64,000 bases of DNA from Pseudomonadota bacterium. Lineage in GTDB: Bacteria > Pseudomonadota > Gammaproteobacteria > Burkholderiales > Rhodocyclaceae. The stretch is from positions 62,001-126,000 of the forward strand of contig JAGTRU010000004.1 in assembly GCA_018261905.1 (NCBI GenBank), in the 5' to 3' direction. Both the position numbers and the translations under genes were made by a program. Position 1 is the first letter of the stretch. Each line of letters opens with the position of its first letter. Under the pieces are notes generated by a model. It was not told the origin of the DNA and made no database searches. It saw nothing but the letters and a program-made list of their open reading frames with translations. This document shows positions 17,114 to 26,476 of the stretch, in pieces.

Positions 17114-18804
17114 GGGGTGCCGAGCAGGGAGCGGGCGGTCTGTTCGACGAAGTCCTCGTCGCGACCCCGCGGGTGATTAGCCAGGGCAAAGTGCAGGTAT
17201 TCGTGGGCCAGCGTCAGGCGCTCGTTGACGCTGCCGCTCCCGGTGGCGTAGATGCGGCCGCGACCGATGTCGGCATAGGGATTGCCGTGTTCCAGACGAC
17301 AGACCCGGGGCAGCGGGGTCGGCCGTTCGAAGCCGGGAAGCATCGCCAACTGCCGCCGCCAGGCGCCCTGCCGGGCAGCCAGCCAATTTTCGGCGGGCGC
17401 CAGCGGATGGCACTCGCCGGCGTCGGCTTCGCCGGCCACGGCAAAGCCGGCATCGCCATAGGCCTGGCGGAGGATTTCGTCCCAGCGGCTGCCCGCCGCG
17501 GCCTCCGCGACGGCCGCCTGCCAGGACAACTGGTTGGCGGCGCGGCGCGTCGAATGGTAGCGCCCATCGACGCCGCTCAGGACCAGACCGTCGCTCCACT
17601 CGGCGACCCGCAAAACCGGCGCGGCCGGCGGCGCCGGCGAAACCCGCTGCGTTCGGCTGTCGTCGTCGATTTCGTAGCAACCGGCGGCCAGCCCGGCGTG
17701 GCGGACCAGGTAGGTACGGGCGGCGACGGCCAGGGCGCGGGCCGCTGCCAGCGGCTCGGCGGCGGCCTCGCGCTGGACGACGCGGGCGACGTAGTCGTTA
17801 AGCGCAAAACGTCCGTCAAGGTAGGAACGTTGGCCCACCCGCCGGTGGCTGAGCTCGCCTTGGGCGGTAAAGCTGAGCCGCTGGCCATTCGCGAAGCGGG
17901 CTTCGACGGCGCCGCGCAGCGGGCCTTCCGGGGCCGGCTGGCCGCCGAGCAGGACGGCGGCCAAAGGATAGCGGGCAAAGAAATGAACCCGTACGCAAGC
18001 CGCGGCAGGCGGCGGGCTGACCGGCAGTTGCCCAGCCAACCAGGGGGCGGCCTGCGCGATGACCTGGGCGCTGCTGCCGCTGCCGCGCAACCAGAGCGGC
18101 GTGCCGTCGCTCAGCCAGCCGGCGAAGCCGCCCGTCCGCCGGCCATGGGCGTCGGGCCAGCTCCAGGTTTTGACGCGCAGGGCGTTGCCGAGGTGGGTCA
18201 ACAGGGGCCGGCCCCGGGCTTCCAGGCTGACCCGTTGCAGGGCGGCCAGGGTCGGCTGGCGGTGCGCCTCGTCGATGGCGGCCAGGGCGGCCAGCAACGA
18301 GCTGACGGAGACTTCGCTGGCCGGCTGCAACTGCTGGAGATCGAACAGCCAGGCCGGCCCCTGCGGTGCCTGACGGCGCCAGTAGGCGCGCCAGTCGGCG
18401 GCCGACAGGCCGAGACGGGTGGGGGAAAAATAAAGGCCGCAGGATTGGGCGAGCGCCGCATCGCGCCCGATCGTTTCGCCGGGCGCGCAGCAGTAGGCCT
18501 CCTCGGCGGGGGCGCGGCCAGAACAGCGGTAATCGGCCTCCCGCCGGCCGCTGTCGCTGAGATAGACGTGGACGAACAGCTTCCACAAGCTGCCCAGCGG
18601 TGTCTTGTCCGGAACCGCAATGGGCTCGGCACCGGCGGCACCGAGGCGGAGCGCGGTCGGCGCCGCCGGGTCGCCAAAAACCAGTTCGACGGCAGGCGCC
18701 GCCTGCCCCGCCCCGGCCGCCAGCAGCAACCCGGCCGCCAGGCAGCAGAGGCGCCACCGGACAGACGACGGATGACGAAGCGCTGGCCGACTTGCTCTCA
18801 GCAT
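17110..18804 (-). CDS. yfaQ: YfaQ-family (DUF2300) periplasmic protein with PBP-like and SpoIID-like parts
   Basis: About 564 residues with a signal peptide ([18 protein letters not shown]). The N-terminal part has an SxxK motif ([12 protein letters not shown]), as in penicillin-binding/serine hydrolase folds. The middle has [28 protein letters not shown] followed by [13 protein letters not shown], closely resembling the SpoIID lytic transglycosylase core. Near the C-terminus is a zinc-protease-like HEYLH. Such a combination suggests peptidoglycan recognition or processing, but activity is not proven. The ATG at 18804 was preferred to a TTG three codons upstream. A 165-base non-coding gap with an inverted repeat separates it from yfaS; its 3' end overlaps yfaP. 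Confidence 0.82.
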   Translation of the reverse strand: MLRASRPALRHPSSVRWRLCCLAAGLLLAAGAGQAAPAVELVFGDPAAPTALRLGAAGAEPIAVPDKTPLGSLWKLFVHVYLSDSGRREADYRCSGRAPAEEAYCCAPGETIGRDAALAQSCGLYFSPTRLGLSAADWRAYWRRQAPQGPAWLFDLQQLQPASEVSVSSLLAALAAIDEAHRQPTLAALQRVSLEARGRPLLTHLGNALRVKTWSWPDAHGRRTGGFAGWLSDGTPLWLRGSGSSAQVIAQAAPWLAGQLPVSPPPAAACVRVHFFARYPLAAVLLGGQPAPEGPLRGAVEARFANGQRLSFTAQGELSHRRVGQRSYLDGRFALNDYVARVVQREAAAEPLAAARALAVAARTYLVRHAGLAAGCYEIDDDSRTQRVSPAPPAAPVLRVAEWSDGLVLSGVDGRYHSTRRAANQLSWQAAVAEAAAGSRWDEILRQAYGDAGFAVAGEADAGECHPLAPAENWLAARQGAWRRQLAMLPGFERPTPLPRVCRLEHGNPYADIGRGRIYATGSGSVNERLTLAHEYLHFALANHPRGRDEDFVEQTARSLLGTP

Positions 18805-18827
18805 CCTAATCAACGCAATTGAACCGC

Positions 18828-18960
18828 AGTGACGCAGTGAGGCAGAGGAAAAGCCAGGGCTTGCCTGAAGGGTTCAGCACACCTTCCGGGTGAGCCGAAA
18901 AAACGACACAAGCAATTGTTTTCACGTTCTTCTCGGCTCCTTGGCGACTCTGCGGTAAGG
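18828..18960. repeat. Imperfect inverted repeat between yfaS and yfaQ
   Basis: The left arm contains AACCGCAGTGACGCAG and the right arm, read on the other strand, TTACCGCAGAGTCGCC, with CGC-rich continuations. This looks like a decayed intergenic repeat of the CGCAGAG type. It splits the otherwise overlapping yfa operon and could act as a transcript-end or processing site. Confidence 0.4.
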
Positions 18961-18969
18961 TTTTTCGGA

Positions 18970-21900
18970 TCATTTGACCTTCAGCCGCCTTTCCGTCACC
19001 GCCTCGAACGCCTTCTCCTCGGGCTGGTACATGCGGTGGAAACGGGCCGCCGGTACGCTGAAGCTGCCGCGGCTGCCGAACCGCAGCAAGTGGCGGAAGG
19101 TGTGGTGTTCCGCCAGGTCATCGACCGGCACGGCGTAGGACAACTCGCCCGGCTGGTGGCGAGCCCGTTCCATCGGCACCACCTCTTCGCCATCCAGGCC
19201 GCGCACGCGTATACCCCAGGTGCCGCGCTCGACATCGGCGCCCGGCGGCAGTGGCACTTCCAGCAAGCCGTAACGGGGCGGCTCGCCAGCCGTGGCGTGG
19301 AGCGTCACCTCTTCCAGGTAGAGCTCGTTGGAACGGATGTCGCCATCGCCCACCGCCTCGACCTTGAATTCGGTCGCCTCGCCGACCAGGGCCGCGCTGG
19401 CCGGGCGGGCCTCGGCGGCCGGCGGGGGCGCGGCAACGGCGACCAGACGATAGAGTTGGCGTTCAATCTTGAGCGGCAGCTTACCCTTTTCGGGCGCCGC
19501 CGAACGGTAGCGGACAAAGGCCGTCAGCGGGCCGGCAACGGGCGCCGCCAGGCTGATCGAGGTCGGCAGAGCCTTGTCGCCCCAACGCCAGGTCGGCGCC
19601 CCGAGCGGGCCGCCATGCGGCTGCCAGTTGCCCTTCAGAGTAACCGTGCTGCCCTCGCCGGGCAGGTTGCCACCCAGGGCCTTGCTCCACCAGGCCAGGG
19701 CCAGGGCGCGGTCGAAGGTGGCGGCCCCCGGTCCCAGGCTGGCCAGCCAGCGGCCGGCGTCCTCTTTCAGGCTCTCGCGATTGCCCTTGCCTTCCATGGC
19801 GAGAAGCGCCTGGCCGACGGCTTCGGGCTGACTGCGCAGGACTTCGCGGGCACCGTCGACACGTTGCGTCTGCTCGGGGCTCAGGACGATCTTCTGCTGG
19901 CGGGCCAGTTCGCCGATCAGAACGACGCTCAGGGCATCGGCCGAACCTGCCGTTGAACCCAACCACAGGCTGCCCCGGCCGGCGCTCGCCGGCTTTGCGA
20001 CGGCCGGCGTCGCGCCATCCTGGAGCAGGCCTTCGACCAGGGTCCGCACTGGCAGCTCCATTTCCGCCATGAACCACACCGCCAAGGCCCGCAGCGCCAG
20101 GGTGTCCTTGGCCGAATGCTTGCTGTAGGCAGCCAGGCTCTGCCGCCAGTGTTCGGCCGGCAATTTGAGGCCGAGGGCGCGCGAGGCATGCCAGTCGGCA
20201 TAGTAGGCATAGGCGGTGAGCCAGGCACTCTCCGTGGTGCTCGCTCCCCACCAGCCGAAAACCGCCTCCGGACCGGCCATCTGGACCAGCCGCAAGCGGT
20301 GGGTGGCGATCGCCTGGGAGATTTCGCGCAGGCGCGGCGCATCGGCCGGCAGGCTGCGATAGACCAGGCTGAGCGGCAGCAGGCGACTGGCGGTCTGCTC
20401 GACGCAGCCCCACGGGAATTCGAGCAAATCGTCGGCGATGCGGGCAAACTGACCGGCGCTGCCGCGCCCCAGGCTGACCCGCAGATCGCGGGCATCGGCC
20501 GGCAGGGCCAGGCGATTGTCGCCCTCCCGCAATTCCACCGTCTGAAAACGTTCCGAGAGCCAGCCGCCGGGCAGCACGCTGATGCTCTGCCGCAAGCTGT
20601 CGAGGTCCTTGCCGCCCTGCCCCAGGCGGATCGCGAGATCGCCGCTGACCGGCTTCTCCAGCGCCAGGGGGAGGTTATTGGCGCCGGGCTGCAGGGTCAG
20701 CTCGCGACGCACCGCCAGGCCGCCGCCATCGACCGTTAGCTGAACCTTGGCGGGACTGGCGGTCTGGTTGAAGGCGACAATGGTGGCGTTCGGCTGGTCG
20801 CCCTGGCGGAAGGTCGTCGGGCCGGTCCACTTGACATAGAAGTCCTGCTGCGACTCGACATGCCGCGTCTGCTGGCCGACCACCCCGGCCGCGGTGATCG
20901 CCCGGGCGGTGACGCGCCAGCGGGTCAGTGCATCCGGCATGCGGAAACTGACGCTGACCTTGCCGTCCTGGCCGGTGCTCAGGCTCGGCCACCAGCCGGC
21001 GGTATCGGTATCGTCGCGGCGCGGCCGTTCGAGGACCTTGACGCCGCGCTCCGACGGCGAGCGACGCAGCGGAGCGCCGCCCTGGCCCGGCAGGCGGGCC
21101 AGGTCATAGCCGATGAAGGAGAGGCTGACGGCGGTTCGCACATTGTTGCGCCGCGGGTGATAGAAGAAATTGCCGATGCTCGGCGCGATTTCCGGCTGCA
21201 GCACATAGATCATCTCGTCGACCACACCGAGTGTCACCTGGGCCGGCGTCGGCTTGCCGCCGACCCGGGTTTCCAGTTCCAGGGTGACCATCTCGCCCGG
21301 CGCGTAACGCTCGCGCCCGGGACGCACGGCGACCTCGACGCTCGGCACGGCAACGCGCAAGCCCTTGTTCTGGAAGACGTAGTCGCCCTTGTTCAGGTAC
21401 AGCACGGAGAAGGTGACATTCGGCCCGTAGTCGTCCTTGACCGGGATATCGGCCCGCCATTGGGCCGGCGCCACCTGGCTGACGGCCAGCCAGTCGGCCT
21501 TGCCACTGAGCACGGCATGCGCCTCGACGCGGTCGCGTTCGAGGGTGAGCAGGGCATCGCTGACCGGCTGCGGGAAGGTAATCAGGGCATGGGCGGTGTC
21601 GCCGGCCTGATAGTTTTCCTTGTCAAAAACAATTTCGACGCTGCCCGGCACGGCCTGCATGCCGGCCCCGGCCACCCAGTGGCTGGTGGCGGCCAGCAGA
21701 TTGCCCCGGGCGTCGCGCAGGCTGACCGTATACGAGCCGGCCTCGGGAAAACTGAGGCGGGTGCTGTTGCCTTCGGCCAGTGCCCCGTCGTGTTTCTGGC
21801 GGTCTTCCAGACGAAGGATTTCCCAGCGCGTCGGCCGGTTTTGGGCGCTGCCCGCCCCCTGCGGCGTATAGCGGAAATCGACGGCTTCGCCGGGGCGCGA

Positions 21901-23619
21901 AAAATAGGCGGGCGCCGCCAGTTGCCACAGCGTGGCACCGCGTTCGATGAGAATTTCCTTGTTGGCCCGGACCCGATAGGCGGCACCATCCTGGGCCAGC
22001 AGGCTGAGGAGGTAACGCGATGGGTCGTCGGCCGCCGGCAGGCTGAAGATGGCGACCCCGTCGTTGCCGGTCTTCAGTTCGGCGGCCTTGATGGCGACCG
22101 GCACCTGGCCACCGTATTGCAGTTCGCCCTCGACCATGGTCAAGGGCTGGGCGCGCGCCGTCAGGCGCAGCAAGGCCCCGACCACCGGCTTGCCGTCGGG
22201 ATAGCTGAGGCGGATCCGGCCGCTGACGGCTTCCTTGGTCTTGAACTCGGTCTTGTCGAGCACCACGTCGACTTCAAAATGCGGCTTGACGTAGTCGGCA
22301 ACGCGGAAGGCCGCGCCGTAGCTGTCTTCGCCCTTGCTGAAGACGAGTTCCCAGCCACCGGCCTGGGCGGCGGGCGGCAGACGGAAATCGGTTTCGCCGC
22401 CCTTGGCCGCGTCGTAGCGCAGCTTGCGACTGATGATCTCGGTCCCCGCCGGGTCGACCACGGTCAGCGTGATTTCGCCCGAGGGCACCGGCTCGGAGCG
22501 CCGGGCGCTCTTGAATTCGCGACCGAGGAATTTCACCTGGACCAGATCGCCCGGCCGATAGAGCGGCCGATCGGTAATGGCGTAGATCTTGGCGTTGTAG
22601 ATTTCGCTGTCGTGGTAGAAATTTTCCGAAATGAAGACGCCGCCGGCCGGGTCTACGCCGAAAACATAGCTCGTTTCCGGGCTCTTGGCCGGCAGGCGGG
22701 CGACACCGTCACTCGCGGTCTGGCCGCTCTTCAGGACGCCGAGGCCGTCGCTCCAGTTGATCTCGGCCGCCGCCACCGGGGCCCCGTTCTGGCGCTTGGC
22801 CACCCAGACCAGCATCTCGCTGGCGGCGTTCTTGCTCACCGCGACACTGTCGGAAACAAAAACCAGGGTCAGCGCCCGATGCTTGCCGACATAGGCCTCG
22901 ACCAGGTACAGGCCGGGCGCCCGCTTGCCCAGCGGAATGCGCACATTGCCTTCGTTGTTGGGCAGGAACTCGCTGCTGCTGCCTTCCAGTTTGACGTCGG
23001 TGGGCGGCACGATGGGCTTGGCGCGATGCACCGGATAGCGGAAACGGTCGGTCAGCGGCAAGCCGGGCAGCGGCGCATAGGCGGCCGGATGACGGAGCCG
23101 GGTCGGGGTAAAGATCTCGCTCGGCGTCTGCAGTTCTGGAGCGGCCGTGGTCGCCGCCTGGCGGGCGGCGCTTGAGAACAGGCGCTTCCAGGCAAAGCGG
23201 GCATTGGCCCAGATCTTGTCCCAGGACAGGCGGAGCATGTTGGCCATGCCTTCGGCCTGCGGCTTGGCCGGCACCTTGACGCGGTGCAGGTTGCTCTGGG
23301 TGCGCAGGAAGGCGACCGGATCGGGCACTCGGTAAATGGCGATATCGACGCCGCCATACTCTTCCAGTTCGGGCGAGTTGCGCTGGATCTCCAGGCGTAC
23401 CGAGGCCGGCTCGTCGGACCCGTAGCTGGTCTCCGAAAGGAGGAAAAATTCCTCACCGGAAACCGGGCGGTAGTTCGAGCTGGCGGCGACCATTTCGTCG
23501 GCCCCGGTGGGGCTGGCGACGAGCAGGAACGCCAGGATCAGCGGGACAAAAACGCCAGACGGAAAAAGCCGGCAAAATTGGGGTTGTCGTCGCGTGGTCG
23601 CCACCGTGTGTCCTTCCAT
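18970..23619 (-). CDS. yfaS: YfaS/MagD-type bacterial alpha-2-macroglobulin
   Basis: 1549 residues with an N-terminal signal/anchor (FVPLILAFLLVASPTGADEM). Successive macroglobulin-type beta domains are recognisable: TDRPLYRPGDLVQVKFLGRE (the MG domain hallmark), then AWWPSLSTGQDGKVSVSF-like A2M domain segments (visible as GWWPSLSTGQDG). The thioester motif is in FPWGCVEQTASRLLPL, with the Cys-x-Glu-Gln intact, and is followed by the alpha-alpha barrel. It should trap or inhibit proteases in the periplasm. The ATG at 23619 overlaps the 3' end of yfaT by 82 bases. It is encoded with yfaA, yfaT, yfaQ and yfaP, the arrangement known from the E. coli yfa genes and the Pseudomonas mag operon. Retention of the thioester is worth noting because macroglobulins of this operon type have been described as lacking it. 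Confidence 0.92.
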   Translation of the reverse strand: MEGHTVATTRRQPQFCRLFPSGVFVPLILAFLLVASPTGADEMVAASSNYRPVSGEEFFLLSETSYGSDEPASVRLEIQRNSPELEEYGGVDIAIYRVPDPVAFLRTQSNLHRVKVPAKPQAEGMANMLRLSWDKIWANARFAWKRLFSSAARQAATTAAPELQTPSEIFTPTRLRHPAAYAPLPGLPLTDRFRYPVHRAKPIVPPTDVKLEGSSSEFLPNNEGNVRIPLGKRAPGLYLVEAYVGKHRALTLVFVSDSVAVSKNAASEMLVWVAKRQNGAPVAAAEINWSDGLGVLKSGQTASDGVARLPAKSPETSYVFGVDPAGGVFISENFYHDSEIYNAKIYAITDRPLYRPGDLVQVKFLGREFKSARRSEPVPSGEITLTVVDPAGTEIISRKLRYDAAKGGETDFRLPPAAQAGGWELVFSKGEDSYGAAFRVADYVKPHFEVDVVLDKTEFKTKEAVSGRIRLSYPDGKPVVGALLRLTARAQPLTMVEGELQYGGQVPVAIKAAELKTGNDGVAIFSLPAADDPSRYLLSLLAQDGAAYRVRANKEILIERGATLWQLAAPAYFSRPGEAVDFRYTPQGAGSAQNRPTRWEILRLEDRQKHDGALAEGNSTRLSFPEAGSYTVSLRDARGNLLAATSHWVAGAGMQAVPGSVEIVFDKENYQAGDTAHALITFPQPVSDALLTLERDRVEAHAVLSGKADWLAVSQVAPAQWRADIPVKDDYGPNVTFSVLYLNKGDYVFQNKGLRVAVPSVEVAVRPGRERYAPGEMVTLELETRVGGKPTPAQVTLGVVDEMIYVLQPEIAPSIGNFFYHPRRNNVRTAVSLSFIGYDLARLPGQGGAPLRRSPSERGVKVLERPRRDDTDTAGWWPSLSTGQDGKVSVSFRMPDALTRWRVTARAITAAGVVGQQTRHVESQQDFYVKWTGPTTFRQGDQPNATIVAFNQTASPAKVQLTVDGGGLAVRRELTLQPGANNLPLALEKPVSGDLAIRLGQGGKDLDSLRQSISVLPGGWLSERFQTVELREGDNRLALPADARDLRVSLGRGSAGQFARIADDLLEFPWGCVEQTASRLLPLSLVYRSLPADAPRLREISQAIATHRLRLVQMAGPEAVFGWWGASTTESAWLTAYAYYADWHASRALGLKLPAEHWRQSLAAYSKHSAKDTLALRALAVWFMAEMELPVRTLVEGLLQDGATPAVAKPASAGRGSLWLGSTAGSADALSVVLIGELARQQKIVLSPEQTQRVDGAREVLRSQPEAVGQALLAMEGKGNRESLKEDAGRWLASLGPGAATFDRALALAWWSKALGGNLPGEGSTVTLKGNWQPHGGPLGAPTWRWGDKALPTSISLAAPVAGPLTAFVRYRSAAPEKGKLPLKIERQLYRLVAVAAPPPAAEARPASAALVGEATEFKVEAVGDGDIRSNELYLEEVTLHATAGEPPRYGLLEVPLPPGADVERGTWGIRVRGLDGEEVVPMERARHQPGELSYAVPVDDLAEHHTFRHLLRFGSRGSFSVPAARFHRMYQPEEKAFEAVTERRLKVK

Positions 23620-24269
23620 TGCAGCAGTTGAGCCGGCGTCACTGCACGCAGGCCGTTGTCTTGAGGGGTAGAGGGGGATGCCCGGCCTTGCCCGGCACCG
23701 CCCGCCGGCGCGGCAGGCGGCGCGGCAGGCGGCGGCTGGCCGGTGTGATAGGCGATCCAGCTGCCCATCCAGATCATCAGGTGTTGGTCATCGCCCTGAT
23801 CGAAAAAGAGCAGGTCACCGGGTTTGGCCATGGCGCTTTCCCGGCCGAGCAGGCGACTGTTCTTCTGGATCAGGGCCTGGGCGGTGACGAAATTCTGCCG
23901 CTCACCGTCCAGCGTCGTCCAGCCGTTGAGCAGCGACCGCTGCACCGGCGCCAAGTCGAGCTCCGGCGGCAGGCGGCGGCCCGCCAAACCGTTTGCCCGC
24001 CGCCAGCGCGCATCGTGGCTACGCAGGGTTTCGGCCACCGCGAAGCGGGCCAGGCCGGCGCAGTCGCGATGGAACCAGCGGGGCGACGGACCGCGCTGGA
24101 GCTGGTCGGCAACGATGAAGGAGAGCCAGGCACGAAAACGGTCGGATTGCTCGCCGTCGAGCCAGCCAGCCGGCGCCGGGCGGTCGGCAGTCAGGGCGGC
24201 GGCCGGCCGCAACAAGCCGGACACGGCCAGGCCGCCAAGCAGCCCGAGCAGTTTCCGCCGAGCGCTCAT
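23538..24269 (-). CDS. yfaT: YfaT-family DUF1175 protein, NlpC-like candidate
   Basis: 243 residues with an N-terminal signal (RKLLGLLGGLAVSGLLRPAA). HRDCAGLARFAVAETL and DDQHLMIWMGSW supply a Cys and a His in positions reminiscent of an NlpC/P60-like peptidase, and GDLLFFDQGDDQH is typical of that fold. A Pro/Ala/Gly-rich low-complexity insert lies after the His strand. The start overlaps the yfaA stop (ATGA) and the end overlaps yfaS. It probably acts in the periplasm with the macroglobulin; hydrolase activity is inferred. Confidence 0.85.
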   Translation of the reverse strand: MSARRKLLGLLGGLAVSGLLRPAAALTADRPAPAGWLDGEQSDRFRAWLSFIVADQLQRGPSPRWFHRDCAGLARFAVAETLRSHDARWRRANGLAGRRLPPELDLAPVQRSLLNGWTTLDGERQNFVTAQALIQKNSRLLGRESAMAKPGDLLFFDQGDDQHLMIWMGSWIAYHTGQPPPAAPPAAPAGGAGQGRASPSTPQDNGLRAVTPAQLLQWKDTRWRPRDDNPNFAGFFRLAFLSR

Positions 24270-25891
24270 CGGCCGCTGCCCTTCAGCGCCTTGAACTCGA
24301 GCGCCAGGAAACCATCGCCGTCGGCCGGGCCGGGCACCGCAACGGCGGCCGTCTGTTGCTTGCCCCAGGCCTCGAGACGCGGCCAGAGGCGGCTGCGCGC
24401 CACTTCCCGGAAAAAGGATTCCTCGTCGGCCGGCAACACTTCCTGGACTTCCGCCCGCAGCAGACGAGCCACCAAGGCCGGATCGACCACCAGCCAGCCC
24501 GCCCCCGCCAGGCCGGGCTCGTCGCCCAGGGCGGCAGCGCGCTTGGCGGCGACCGCGAGGGCGGCATCCACCAGGCGCCGATCGGGAGAAAAGAAAATCA
24601 ACTCCCGGTGCCGGGCCAGGGCCACCGGGAAGGCACGTTCGCTGCCGCTTTCCTGGCGAAGTCCATGGCGGGAGGCGACGGTGGCGACATAGATCGGGTT
24701 CTTGTCATCCTGGCTGGCGACGGGCTCGGCCTTGGCCGACCATGCCTTTTCCGCCAGTTGGGCGAGCAAGGGCCCGGCCCCGGGCGGCAATTCCTTGCCC
24801 GAACGGGCGACGAAGAGCGGCGCGGCAAGGCGCGAATCGGCGTACCAGCAGACCGCGGCAATCGGGTCGAGGGCGGCCAGTGTCGGCTCGCTGGCCGCAT
24901 CGTTGCCGAGCAGCGCGGCCAGCGGTGCCCTGGCAGCCGACCAGTCGACCGGCAGGGCACTACAGAAGGCGGCGCCGAGCGGCAGGGCCCGCCATATGGC
25001 TGCCGTGTCATGGCCACCCGGCAGGTACTTGGTATCGAGCCGCAAAGCGGCCCGCCAGCTACCGTTTTCATGGTCGAGGCGCAAACCGGCCAGGGCCGGC
25101 AGGAAATGCCCGTAATCGAGCGCGAAAGCGGCCTTGCCGATAACCAAGGAATGTTGTGCCGACTTTGCATAAGGCAGGCTGGCCTGCCAGGGGTGGCCGC
25201 CGTCCAGCAGATCGCCGAGCACCGCCTCGGCATCGCCGCTCAATTGGCCTTCTTCGTCAAGGGCCAGCCTGGGGTCGGAGAGAAATACCCAGTTCTCACC
25301 CCGCCCGGCGAAGGCGAGCGTGCGGCCAGCGCCGTAATCCAGGGTATAGAGGGTGACTTCGTCGCCCGCCAGGGAAAACTTGCCGGCTTGCTTCAGTTGC
25401 CGATCGTCGCCGGCAATCCTGGCCAGGGCTTCGGCCAACTTGCCCAGGGTGCCGCGCTCGAGCTTGGCGACGAAATGTTCCGGGCGCCCCTTGCCGGATC
25501 GCCACAAGCCGATTTCGGCCGGTGCGGCGAGCAGGCTGGCCAAAAAATGGTCGGCAAGGTCGAGGTCATGTTCATAGGCGAGGCGGCGCAGCGTTCCTTC
25601 GATCGACAAGCGGGCTTCATCTTCTTCATAGTGAAAGACCAGCTCCTCGTCGACCAAGCCGGCAAGAACCGGGGTCGCCGCGATGGCTTTCGGCAAATCC
25701 GCCAGATTGCGCGTCGCCAGCAACATCTCGGGATGGCGCAGATCGACCTGCAGGGGCGAAACCCCTTGGTAATGGGGCAGTCTATGCCAGTAGCGGTAAG
25801 CCCCAAAAGCCAGGCCCAGGGCAAGAAGGACGAGGAGAAGGTAGAACTTGCTGCGGCGCTGCCCAAGGGCAACGGGGATCGGCAGTTTCAT
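24266..25891 (-). CDS. yfaA: YfaA-family DUF2138 membrane-anchored protein
   Basis: 541 residues with one N-terminal transmembrane anchor (FYLLLVLLALGLAFGAYRYW) and a large periplasmic part. The DUF2138 pattern begins SPLQVDLRHPEMLLATRNLADL and continues through LRLDTKYLPGGHDTAAIWRALPLGAAFC. The equivalent in Pseudomonas (MagF) is part of an inner-membrane complex with the macroglobulin. It is the first gene of the cluster. A -10-like TACAAT lies about 30 bases upstream of the ATG on the minus strand, but no convincing -35. Confidence 0.87.
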   Translation of the reverse strand: MKLPIPVALGQRRSKFYLLLVLLALGLAFGAYRYWHRLPHYQGVSPLQVDLRHPEMLLATRNLADLPKAIAATPVLAGLVDEELVFHYEEDEARLSIEGTLRRLAYEHDLDLADHFLASLLAAPAEIGLWRSGKGRPEHFVAKLERGTLGKLAEALARIAGDDRQLKQAGKFSLAGDEVTLYTLDYGAGRTLAFAGRGENWVFLSDPRLALDEEGQLSGDAEAVLGDLLDGGHPWQASLPYAKSAQHSLVIGKAAFALDYGHFLPALAGLRLDHENGSWRAALRLDTKYLPGGHDTAAIWRALPLGAAFCSALPVDWSAARAPLAALLGNDAASEPTLAALDPIAAVCWYADSRLAAPLFVARSGKELPPGAGPLLAQLAEKAWSAKAEPVASQDDKNPIYVATVASRHGLRQESGSERAFPVALARHRELIFFSPDRRLVDAALAVAAKRAAALGDEPGLAGAGWLVVDPALVARLLRAEVQEVLPADEESFFREVARSRLWPRLEAWGKQQTAAVAVPGPADGDGFLALEFKALKGSGR

Positions 25892-26180
25892 GAGGCTGAC
25901 CGGCTACGAAATTTGGAGGGCATATTGTATGCTTTATGTCATAAAACCCTACGCCTCTGCCGCAATTATTCTCCGGCCCTGGATGGCAACGGGAGAAAGG
26001 TCGATCGGGCCGTTCTCAAAAGCACGGGTTGCCCGCGAGCTTGGGCCGGATCGGCGGATCCGGTTCACGAAGGATTCCTTTCGCTTCCAAACGAGAAATA
26101 CCGGTCAAATGCGACAGATTGACTGGCAAGATTCGGACGAAAATAGGCAGGCTGGCTTAAGCGACAGAAATCGACATAGA

Positions 26181-26419
26181 GGCTGCGTTTTGCCTGGATT
26201 ATTAGCCGGACGCTCCACAGAGAAATACACAGAAGAGTTGGCTCAAGCGTCCCACCCACGCCAACCTTGCGGGAAATCCGCTCTCTATCGGCCAGACTTT
26301 ACAAAGAGAAGTATGGCGAAGAGTTCGCCCAGGCATTGCTTGGACACAAGTCGGACAAGATGGCAGCGCTTTATCAGGACGAGCGCGATGGGTGGTTCAG
26401 GCCAAAAATCACAAAGTGA
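26181..26419 (+). pseudogene. Two decayed tyrosine-integrase C-termini
   Basis: In the stretch ending at the TGA at 26419, one frame reads TLREIRSLSARLYKEKYGEE, then FAQALLGHKSDKMAALYQDE and WFRPKITK. This is the C-terminal catalytic end of a lambda-type integrase (Arg in ARLY, LLGHK with His, and the Tyr of ALYQ). Directly upstream in another frame, LLAGRSTEKYTEELAQAS is a diverged copy of the ARLYKEKYGEEFAQAL segment. No N-terminal half or start remains. The surrounding 25,892-26,476 region has no other gene and is AT-richer than its flanks. It marks past mobile-element integration beside the hydrogenase cluster. Confidence 0.75.
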
Positions 26420-26476
26420 TTTTCTTCACGTTTTCTTCCTGTTTTCTTCACCCCTATAAAAATCAACCAGTTAAGG

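Noticed and set aside
20860-23175. A 771-codon plus-strand reading frame opposite yfaS
   Set aside because: It mirrors the high-GC codon positions of yfaS; no domain or signal is seen and yfaS is clearly real.
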